Part shown: positions 1-5,964 of the stretch, piece after piece
Numbering within the stretch: position 1 is the first letter of the stretch
Layout of the letters: every line of letters begins with the position of its first letter
Origin: Robiginitomaculum sp.
GTDB taxonomy: Bacteria; Pseudomonadota; Alphaproteobacteria; Caulobacterales; Maricaulaceae
DNA: 64,000 nucleotides
Direction: 5' to 3'
NCBI GenBank assembly: GCA_021776565.1
Contig: JAJFFQ010000001.1
Span: 1 to 64,000, forward strand
The notes under the pieces: model-generated
Databases searched by the model: none
Told to the model about the DNA's origin: nothing
Seen by the model: the letters and a program-made list of their open reading frames with translations, nothing else
Made by a program: the position numbers and the translations under genes

Positions 1-13
1 TGAAGTGGTCCTG
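1..13. repeat. Left terminal inverted repeat of the IS3 element
   Basis: TGAAGTGGTCCTG is identical, inverted, to 1243-1255. It lies downstream of the orfB stop. Confidence 0.9.
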
Positions 14-62
14 TTTTTCTGCACAGTTTTGCGGCTGAGTTAAGGTGCATTCGGTTTGATTA

Positions 63-914
63 TCATGCCGCTTTTTTCATTTCATCACTGCCGAAGTATG
101 CCTCGTCAGGGGTTTGTTTAGCAAGGGCCGTGTGGGGGCGATCGGTGTTGTAGAATGTGATCCACTTGCTGATTACCCGTTCGGCAACAAATCCGTCGGT
201 TAATTCATGCAGATAGACCGCCTCCTGTTTCAGGGACCGCCAGAGGCGCTCGATAAAGATGTTGTCGAGATAGCGTCCCCGCCCGTCCATGGAGATTTTC
301 ACTTCGGCTTCGCTCAAAGTGCTGATCCAGGCCGATCCGGTAAATTGACTGCCCTGATCGGTATTCATGATCTCTGGCGGGCCGTGTTTGGTAATGGCCT
401 CATCCAGTGCTTCCTTGCAGAAGCTCGCATCCATTGTGTTTGACAGTCGCCACGAGAGCACCTTACGCGTCGCCCAGTCCATGATGGCCACCAGATATAA
501 AAAGCCCCGTTTCACAGGGATATAACTGATGTCCGCGCACCAGACCTGATTGGGACGGGTGATCTGCATGTTTCTGAGAAGATACGGATAAATTCGGTTC
601 TCCGGATGCTTCTTGCTTGTGTTCGGGCGCTTGTAGATCGCCTCCAGCCCCATGATTTTCATCAGACGACGGATGCGGTGACGGCCTGCATAATAGCCTT
701 TTCTCGGCAAATAGGCCGCAATCTGGCGGCTGCCAAAGAACGGATATTGGGTGAATACCCGGTCGATCTGGTGCATCAGTTCCAATGTTTCAGGGCTAAA
801 CCCGACAGGGGTATAGTACAGCGAAGAGCGGCTGATCTTGAGGATTTTGCACTGACGAGACAGGCTGATACCCACTTGCTTGTTGACCATTTGTCGGCGC
901 GCCTTCGGGCTCAT
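63..914 (-). CDS. IS3-family transposase OrfB (DDE integrase core)
   Basis: This 283-residue protein is the catalytic ORF. Residues 1-60 resemble the HTH_21 region (SLSRQCKILKISRSSLYYTP). The rve integrase core follows, with the first Asp in VWCADISYIP, the second in MNTDQGSQFTG and the Glu in FIERLWRSLKQE, giving a complete DDE triad. The C-terminus has the usual YNTDRPHTAL and TPDEAY motifs. It is probably translated mainly as an OrfAB fusion by -1 frameshifting. It looks intact, so the element could still be active. Confidence 0.95.
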   Translation of the reverse strand: MSPKARRQMVNKQVGISLSRQCKILKISRSSLYYTPVGFSPETLELMHQIDRVFTQYPFFGSRQIAAYLPRKGYYAGRHRIRRLMKIMGLEAIYKRPNTSKKHPENRIYPYLLRNMQITRPNQVWCADISYIPVKRGFLYLVAIMDWATRKVLSWRLSNTMDASFCKEALDEAITKHGPPEIMNTDQGSQFTGSAWISTLSEAEVKISMDGRGRYLDNIFIERLWRSLKQEAVYLHELTDGFVAERVISKWITFYNTDRPHTALAKQTPDEAYFGSDEMKKAA

Positions 915-1189
915 CGCTTGAGCCCTCGCGCTAAAAAATCGTTCTCAACCGCCAGCCTCCCGATTTTGGCATGCAGGTCGTTGATCTCGGATTCGCTTGG
1001 GCCTTCTGGCTTGCCTGATCCTGAAAATACGCCAGACAAACCTTCCACAGCCTGCCTCTTCCAGGTGCTGACCTGGGTGGGATGTAACCGGTGCTTCGCT
1101 GCTATCTCATGGATCGTCCGGTCCCCACGTAGTGCTTCAAGCGCAACCTTGGCCTTAAACTGGTCCGAAAACTTCCGTCTCTTCGTCAT
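911..1189 (-). CDS. IS3-family transposase OrfA (HTH protein)
   Basis: This 92-residue protein is the DNA-binding first ORF of the insertion sequence. The N-terminal half reads as the IS3 OrfA helix-turn-helix (RRKFSDQFKAKVALEAL, then HEIAAKHRLHPTQVSTWKRQ). The C-terminal part (about 65-92) is a short heptad-like helix ending LAVENDFLARGLKR. In this family OrfA binds the terminal repeats and also supplies the N-terminus of the OrfAB transposase made by frameshifting. Its stop overlaps the orfB ATG by four bases, and the slippery site lies just before it. The reading frame is undamaged. Confidence 0.93.
   Translation of the reverse strand: MTKRRKFSDQFKAKVALEALRGDRTIHEIAAKHRLHPTQVSTWKRQAVEGLSGVFSGSGKPEGPSESEINDLHAKIGRLAVENDFLARGLKR
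932..938 (-). promoter_or_regulatory. Putative -1 ribosomal frameshift site in the IS3 element
   Basis: On the coding strand this is T TTT TTA, placed in the OrfA frame as GAT TTT TTA. That is the X XXY YYZ arrangement for simultaneous -1 slippage. After slippage the orfB frame is open through the next six codons to the orfB ATG, so an OrfAB fusion is possible. Only the sequence supports this; I did not model a stimulatory structure. Confidence 0.7.
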
Positions 1190-1242
1190 TTTGGTGTTCC
1201 TTCATCGTGTAGGAATACACCTTAACAGACTGTCCAAATTTC

Positions 1243-1255
1243 CAGGACCACTTCA
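1243..1255. repeat. Right terminal inverted repeat of the IS3 element
   Basis: CAGGACCACTTCA is the exact inverse of positions 1-13. It lies upstream of orfA, so the transposase promoter should be between here and 1189. Confidence 0.9.
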
Positions 1256-1465
1256 ATGTTGATAGTAGCTTTTTCGCTAGAATACGGAATTAACCCAATT
1301 TTGGCAGGCATATTTGTATTCCTTCTTCTGGGTATACACAGAGAATGGAAGAGGCGCGCTGTCGCAGTTCTGAACATTCTTGATGTAGGCAATGTTCAAA
1401 TATACGGACTGCGTGATGAAGAGGCGCAAGATTTGGTGGCAAAATTGAATGAGGCAAATCTGTAG
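1256..1465 (+). CDS. Small single-span membrane ORF at the IS border, possibly truncated
   Basis: This 69-codon ORF starts with an ATG that is the first base after the IS right end, so its original 5' end may lie on the other side of the element. Residues 12-28 (NPILAGIFVFLLLGIHR) form one likely membrane segment, followed by basic residues and a soluble tail of about 40 residues (LNILDVGNVQIYGLRDEE). I do not recognise a family. It has no convincing ribosome binding site of its own, because the IS end occupies that position. It may be a remnant rather than a working gene. Confidence 0.3.
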   Translation: MLIVAFSLEYGINPILAGIFVFLLLGIHREWKRRAVAVLNILDVGNVQIYGLRDEEAQDLVAKLNEANL

Positions 1466-1540
1466 CGAACCTGTCTATTGTGACTTCCTTCTCCCTCAGG
1501 CGCGTTTTCGACTTTTATTTGATTTGAGGAAATTATAAAA

Positions 1541-1708
1541 ATGTCAGACAAGAAACTGATTGAGACTATATACGGAAAATATTCCAAATTCGACATATAT
1601 CGAAGCGACAGTTGGGGGACGACTGATTTCTATCTTTATAAGGATGGGAAATCATGGAAAAGCTATTCAACGCTAAGCGGAGCAGTTGCTGAGGCGAAAA
1701 AGCATTGA
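1541..1708 (+). CDS. Small hypothetical protein, 55 aa
   Basis: This short ORF encodes MSDKKLIETIYGKYSKFDI followed by a Tyr/Ser/Lys-rich segment and ends AVAEAKKH. A GAGG lies about ten bases before the ATG, an acceptable Shine-Dalgarno. The alternating aromatic and charged pattern suggests a small beta-rich fold, but I recognise no family. It lies in the AT-rich accessory segment between the IS and the tRNA, with no operon partner on its strand. Confidence 0.4.
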   Translation: MSDKKLIETIYGKYSKFDIYRSDSWGTTDFYLYKDGKSWKSYSTLSGAVAEAKKH

Positions 1709-1846
1709 GTTGCTTTGTTCCAATGGTGCTCAAAGCAAATTGCTAAAGTTTTGTAGTTTGTTGCGAACCAGAAAACAATTATGTATTGGAAAAAATAGCG
1801 CACCAGCAAAACCTGAACTTATGGTCTCAACCTTTGAAGGGGGGAC

Positions 1847-2398
1847 TTATTTTTTAGCCAGCTTCAGGACGTCGAGTTTGAGCTTATCAGTTTCGGGATT
1901 GTTTGGATCAAAGATGTCGCCATACCAGTCTTTGACATTTTTGTGCTCGGGATGTTTTGTATCGGCCATTGCTTCGAGGAAGGCCTCATAGCCGGGTGTA
2001 CCACCCACATCCTCAGGCGGGCATTGGCCAATGACTTCGGTCAGTTTTGGATACAAATCGCCTGAAACGGCATCACTGATTTCCCCCGCTTCAATCCGGT
2101 GCATCCAATCATCACCAAAATCATAAAGGTATCGCAGGGTTTTCATGTTCGTGCTGCCCAACACGTCTTCAAGAGTCGATTCGCTTGCAGGAAGTTCGTC
2201 ACCTCCAAAATCAGGATCGGGAACTCCCCAGCGAGAACCTGCGGCCATAAACATATAGAGATGGGCATTCTCCCATCCCATGGCGGCTTGAATAGTCAAA
2301 TGTAATCGGTCGAGGCGGATTCCAAGCGGAACTTCAACAATCCGTATAACAGTGGGCTTCACATGTTCAAGTGTGATCGTCAGTTCGATGATTTTCAC
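1847..2398 (-). CDS. Plasmid pRiA4b ORF-3-like family protein
   Basis: This 183-residue protein matches the pRiA4b ORF-3 family, a group of unknown molecular function spread on plasmids and islands. The recognisable parts are the N-terminal TLEHVKPTVIRIVEVP strand region, RLHLTIQAAMGWENAHLY, the YLYDFGDDWMHRIE motif and a C-terminal block CPPEDVGGTPGYEAFLEAM followed by HPEH. Length and motif order fit a complete member. The start is a GTG preceded by AGGGGTG. It is isolated, with the IS-linked ORFs on one side and tRNA-Thr on the other, which suits horizontally acquired cargo. Confidence 0.88.
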   Translation of the reverse strand: MKIIELTITLEHVKPTVIRIVEVPLGIRLDRLHLTIQAAMGWENAHLYMFMAAGSRWGVPDPDFGGDELPASESTLEDVLGSTNMKTLRYLYDFGDDWMHRIEAGEISDAVSGDLYPKLTEVIGQCPPEDVGGTPGYEAFLEAMADTKHPEHKNVKDWYGDIFDPNNPETDKLKLDVLKLAKK

Positions 2399-2617
2399 TC
2401 AGCACCCCTCTTTTATGTGTTAGCTTGGTTGAAAGCGTACAAGAGAGTCAACAATGTCTCTTTGAACAAGAATATTCAAGCCAACATTCTTCTACACCTG
2501 AATTTGGCCATTGAAGCAAAAAAGGCAAAGCCGTGCTTACTATGTGCTTACTGGCAATAAATCAAAATTTTACTTGATTTTTGGATTTATTTAAGCTATT
2601 GAAAAATTAAAGGTAAA

Positions 2618-2692
2618 TGGTGCCGCAGGGGAGAATTGAACTCCCGACCTCGTCATTACCAATGACGCGCTCTACCACTGAGCTACTGCGGC
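2618..2692 (-). tRNA. tRNA-Thr (anticodon GGT)
   Basis: Read on the minus strand, this folds as a complete cloverleaf. The acceptor stem is GCCGCAG/CTGCGGC, the D arm has GCTCAGTGGTAGAGC, the anticodon stem CGTCA/TGACG encloses loop TTGGTAA with anticodon GGT, and the T arm is GGGAG-TTCAATT-CTCCC. CCA is encoded (2618-2620). The 3' end faces the accessory segment 1-2617, the usual side for island integration. Confidence 0.96.
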
Positions 2693-2803
2693 CCGACAGG
2701 GCAATGTACAATGGACAAAGGCCTGATCGGCTGCGCATATAGCCCAGCGGCGGCGCGAGATAAAGGGTGCAGCCCCGTTCCATCTGCAAATGAGTGTGAT
2801 TTT

Positions 2804-2923
2804 ATGAAATCTACGCGTAAAGATCAGAAAAAGTCAGGGCCGCAAAACCGTGAGGAGCGCCTGGCGGAAGCCTTGCGGGCCAATCTTCGTCGTCGCAAGG
2901 CAGGGAAAAGTAAACCGTCATAG
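2804..2923 (+). CDS. Small basic protein upstream of murA, 39 aa
   Basis: The ORF gives MKSTRKDQKKSGPQNREERL followed by an Ala/Leu helix and a basic tail with NLRRRKAGK. I recall similar very short lysine/arginine-rich proteins with an EALRANLRRRK-like core next to murA in alphaproteobacteria, so I call the short form real and start it at this ATG. An in-frame ATG at 2711 would add 31 residues with no such character. The function is unknown. The composition suggests a helix with a positive face that could bind nucleic acid or ribosomes, but that is inference. Confidence 0.6.
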   Translation: MKSTRKDQKKSGPQNREERLAEALRANLRRRKAGKSKPS

Positions 2924-2999
2924 CCCTGAACCAGACATTGCCTTGTAATTATCATGTTTTGTGCTTGCGCTGGCCATTTTACCTCTCTAATCCGGTTTT

Positions 3000-4271
3000 A
3001 TGGATCGTATACTTATCAATGGCGGCAATCCCTTAACGGGAACTGTACGCATAAACGGCGCCAAAAATTCGGCACTAAAACTTATGGCTGCCGCTTTGCT
3101 GACCGATGAGCCATTGACGCTAACCAATATGCCCGACCTTGCTGACACCCGCTTTATGGCGCATTTGCTGGCCCACCTGGGTGTTGCGGTAACGCGTAAA
3201 AACGGTACGCAGATGACATTGCATGCCAAAAAACTGGCCGAGCCGTTTGCGCCCTATGATCTGGTTCGTAAAATGCGTGCCACCTTTAATGTGCTGGGGC
3301 CATTACTGGCCCGGCACGGAACTGCCCGGGTGTCCCTGCCCGGTGGTTGTGCCATTGGTGCACGGCCCGTTGATCTACACCTCAAGGCGCTGGAGGCCAT
3401 GGGCGCGCAGATCGATCTGGTCGAGGGCTATGCGGTCGCACTAGCACCCACAGGTCTGCACGGCGCACACATCAGTTTTCCTTTTGTCTCGGTCGGGGCG
3501 ACCGAACATGCCATGCTGGCTGCTGTCCTCGCCCAGGGGGAAACGGTACTGGACAATGCAGCGCGAGAGCCGGAAATTGCCGATCTGGCCAACTGCCTGA
3601 ACGCCATGGGGACGCAGATTGAGGGCGCAGGCAGCGCCAGCATAAGCATTAAAGGTGTTGGCAGTCTGGGCGGCACCGAACACCGTGTTATGCCAGATCG
3701 CATAGAGGCCGGCACCTATGCGCTGGCGGTGGCGGCAACAGGCGGCAATGTGCTTATCGAGAACTGTGACCCGGCTCACCTGGGTGCGCTGTGGGATCGT
3801 ATGCGAGCCATTGGCGTTACCACCGAGCCACAAGGTGTGGATAGCGTTCGCATCATCCAGAACGGTGATCGTTGCAGTGCAGCCGATCTGGAAACCCAAG
3901 CCTATCCGGGTTTTCCTACTGATTTACAAGCGCAATTCATGGCCGTTATGTGCCGTGCCAATGGTGCGTCTATTATTCGCGAAACCATTTTTGAGAACCG
4001 CTTTATGCATGCGCCGGAGCTTTCCCGCCTTGGCGCAGACATAACCGTGCATGGGCGAGAGGCGGTGGTGCGCGGCGTGCCAGAACTACACGGCGCACCG
4101 GTTATGGCAACGGATTTACGCGCCAGCGTAAGCCTGGTTATTGCTGGCCTTGCTGCGCAAGGCCAGACAGAGGTTAACCGAATTTATCACCTTGATCGCG
4201 GCTTTGAAGGGCTGGAGCGCAAACTCGGTGCCCTGGGTGCGAACATAAAGCGTGTATCCGAGGCCGGTTAG
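3000..4271 (+). CDS. murA: UDP-N-acetylglucosamine 1-carboxyvinyltransferase
   Basis: MurA transfers enolpyruvate from PEP to UDP-GlcNAc, the first committed step of peptidoglycan synthesis in the cytoplasm. At 423 residues it is full length. The substrate-binding Lys22 lies in [11 protein letters not shown], and the loop [13 protein letters not shown] places the catalytic, fosfomycin-reactive Cys at 117, so the enzyme should be fosfomycin-sensitive at this position. Other family blocks are [34 protein letters not shown] and the C-terminal [14 protein letters not shown]. It follows the 39-aa gene and overlaps the end of the convergent cytochrome c gene. Confidence 0.97.
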   Translation: MDRILINGGNPLTGTVRINGAKNSALKLMAAALLTDEPLTLTNMPDLADTRFMAHLLAHLGVAVTRKNGTQMTLHAKKLAEPFAPYDLVRKMRATFNVLGPLLARHGTARVSLPGGCAIGARPVDLHLKALEAMGAQIDLVEGYAVALAPTGLHGAHISFPFVSVGATEHAMLAAVLAQGETVLDNAAREPEIADLANCLNAMGTQIEGAGSASISIKGVGSLGGTEHRVMPDRIEAGTYALAVAATGGNVLIENCDPAHLGALWDRMRAIGVTTEPQGVDSVRIIQNGDRCSAADLETQAYPGFPTDLQAQFMAVMCRANGASIIRETIFENRFMHAPELSRLGADITVHGREAVVRGVPELHGAPVMATDLRASVSLVIAGLAAQGQTEVNRIYHLDRGFEGLERKLGALGANIKRVSEAG

Positions 4272-4657
4272 TCGTCCAGACCATCGAGATATGCGATCAC
4301 GGCCAGCCGGTCAGCCTCACCCGTAACCTCATCGTTAAGACCCGGGAAAATCATTTTGGTTTTGGTCACCAGATCGCGCGGTTTGGTCAGATAAGTGTTT
4401 AATGTTGCTGCGTCCCAGACCGCACCGGTTTCACCAAAGGCGATCATGGATGCACTGTATTTATAACCCGTAAGCGTGCCAGGTGTCCGGCCAACCACAC
4501 CATAAAGGCTGGGGCCAACTTTCATCTTGCCGTCTTCAATGGAATGGCACACACGGCATTTTTTGAACACATCCTCACCATCAACAGCAAATGAAGGCAG
4601 TGCGCTTGTGGCCAACACCAGGGCAGCACCAATGGACATCATGATCGTTTTATTCAT
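4268..4657 (-). CDS. Class I cytochrome c (c2/c-550 type), exported
   Basis: This monohaem cytochrome c is synthesised as a precursor. The ATG at 4657 has GAGG eight bases upstream, and the next residues, [20 protein letters not shown], are a Sec signal peptide with cleavage probably after SFA. An upstream in-frame ATG at 4681 would spoil the signal. The haem site is CRVCH, followed by [14 protein letters not shown] and GYKYSASM, typical of mitochondrial/c2-type cytochromes. The Met of KMIFPGL is the likely sixth ligand. It is expected to carry electrons in the periplasm. It converges on murA with a four-base overlap. Confidence 0.93.
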   Translation of the reverse strand: MNKTIMMSIGAALVLATSALPSFAVDGEDVFKKCRVCHSIEDGKMKVGPSLYGVVGRTPGTLTGYKYSASMIAFGETGAVWDAATLNTYLTKPRDLVTKTKMIFPGLNDEVTGEADRLAVIAYLDGLDD

Positions 4658-4863
4658 TATAAATTCCTCTTGTTTGGACATATAAGGCTAGATTTCATGG
4701 ACTAATCAAACACAATACGATCCATAAACCTGTGTTGACCCGAAGATGGTCACAAAGCAAATCCCGATTATTCACATCTGCGTTATTATGCAATCATACC
4801 AACAGGATATTGAACCGCAGATGAATACAGCCGATTTTCCATAATAATTCACCTTATGCAAAC

Positions 4864-4889
4864 CAAAACGCCCACCATAAAGGCGGGCG
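4864..4889 (-). terminator. Rho-independent terminator after the Glu-rich cytochrome gene
   Basis: On the minus strand CGCCCGCC and GGTGGGCG pair (one G-T) around a short loop and are followed by TTTTGGTTT. The hairpin starts about 40 bases beyond the stop codon of the cytochrome gene. Confidence 0.7.
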
Positions 4890-4926
4890 AGATGGGTCAC
4901 AAATACCAATAACCGGCGTGTGCGGT

Positions 4927-5685
4927 TTATTTGGCTGCGTATTCCTTTTGCAGCACATCGACATAGGCGGTCAATGCCGCCAGTTCTTCGGAATCCCAGG
5001 GTAGAGGATTGGCTTCCATAGGCTGTTGCATACAAATTTGAACCATGGTTTCTGCTGTAACCTTTTTCTGACGATAAAGGTCTTTACCCATGGCAACATA
5101 ATGCTTGTACGGATTTTTGAAGGTATCGTTATAGCCTTCAAGGTCTGTGTGGCAGCTATTGCAGCTTAACCCGTTGGAAGACAGAGATGCGTCGTCATAA
5201 AGTTCTTTGCCACGGGCAGCCAGCGTCGTGCTGCCGCCTTTGTATTTCTTGTCAAACATCGAACGTTTGACATCACCAGGGTTACCTTCGGCCTCGCCTT
5301 CGCCTTCTCCCTCAGCTTCGCCTTCTCCTTTGGCCTCACCCTCAGCTTCGCCTTCGGCTTCACCCTCGCCTTTAGCTTCCGCATGGCCTTTCATTTTATG
5401 AGCTTCGGCCTCGCCTTCGCCTTCTCCCTTGGCTTCACCCTCGCCTTTAGCTTCGGCATGGCCTTTCATTTTATGAGCTTCGGCTTTGGCTTCACCCTCA
5501 GCTTCACCTTTGGCTTCTTTCTTGGCTTCACTTTCAGCCTCACCAGCAGCTTGTTCATAGGCCGAAGGCGTAGCATTTTCTGCACTCACCGCCTGACTAA
5601 TGCCAATGCTGGCAATCATCAATGGTGTGGAATACAGCAATCCTTTGGCCAGTTTGCCGAGCAATATCTGACGTTTATCCTGCAT
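4927..5685 (-). CDS. Exported cytochrome c with a long Glu/Ala/Gly/Lys low-complexity tract
   Basis: The 252-residue precursor has three parts. Residues 1-35 are a signal peptide (LLYSTPLMIASIGISQAVSA). Residues 48-134 are a low-complexity tract of almost only Glu, Ala, Gly and Lys, with 29 Glu in 87 positions and no Asp. Residues 140-252 are a cytochrome c domain with one haem motif, CNSCH at 175-179, and a likely Met ligand in CMQQPMEANPLPW. The 17-residue block EAHKMKGHAEAKGEGEA occurs twice, at 69-85 and 94-110. The start at 5685 has AAGGGGA upstream; longer in-frame versions lack a signal peptide. It is divergent from the TTL-like ligase gene. The cytochrome assignment is firm; the role of the tract is unknown. 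Confidence 0.88.
   Translation of the reverse strand: MQDKRQILLGKLAKGLLYSTPLMIASIGISQAVSAENATPSAYEQAAGEAESEAKKEAKGEAEGEAKAEAHKMKGHAEAKGEGEAKGEGEGEAEAHKMKGHAEAKGEGEAEGEAEGEAKGEGEAEGEGEGEAEGNPGDVKRSMFDKKYKGGSTTLAARGKELYDDASLSSNGLSCNSCHTDLEGYNDTFKNPYKHYVAMGKDLYRQKKVTAETMVQICMQQPMEANPLPWDSEELAALTAYVDVLQKEYAAK
5284..5544 (-). repeat. Low-complexity coding repeat (Glu-rich tract)
   Basis: This encodes residues 48-134 of the cytochrome precursor. The DNA is built from GAR-GCN/GGN codon pairs. It contains two copies, 75 bases apart, of a unit encoding AHKMKGHAEAKGEGEA, which points to growth by tandem duplication. Length variation between strains is likely. Confidence 0.85.
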
Positions 5686-5964
5686 GGTCTTCCCCTTGGA
5701 ATTATGGCCGCCAGAGGCAGCATTTGAATAATGTAACCAACTCCAGGCACACGTGGCCCTTTGAAGCCCAAGACTAGGCATATGCTCAGGAAGGAGCAAG
5801 GCACAGACCCCGCCAATCTGGTAACATTTTCGCGAGGTGAGCAGCTTTGGCATATGAATATATGGATTTTCACAAGGATACGCGCTGCAAATGCAATCCT
5901 GCGCTTGACAGACCGCCTGCAAGCCATGCCAGTTTGACACAGCACACAAACACAAGGGTTGATA

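Larger units (their letters stand above)
1..1255 (-). mobile_element. Complete IS3-family insertion sequence
   Basis: This is an intact two-ORF insertion sequence of 1,255 bp. The 13 bases TGAAGTGGTCCTG open the element at 1-13 and recur inverted at 1243-1255. A second block inside each end (GTTAAGGTGCATTC at 39-52; its inverse with one change at 1213-1226) extends the terminal similarity. Ends of TG...CA, an OrfA with a helix-turn-helix, an overlapping OrfB with a DDE integrase core and a slippery heptamer at the overlap are all IS3-family traits. The left end coincides with base 1 of the window, so the left flank and any target duplication cannot be seen. This may be a contig edge at a repeat. 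Confidence 0.93.

Noticed and set aside
606-1262. 218-codon open frame on the plus strand of the IS
   Set aside because: It is antisense to both transposase ORFs, which have clear motifs.
5275-5560. Possible CRISPR array in the repetitive stretch
   Set aside because: The repeats are short in-frame codon repeats with no uniform repeat-spacer pattern; no CRISPR array or cas gene is in the window.
5207-5727. Open frames opposite the Glu-rich tract, encoding Ser/Pro/Ala- or Phe/Gly/Leu-rich repeats
   Set aside because: They arise from the low-complexity coding repeat on the minus strand and lack start signals.
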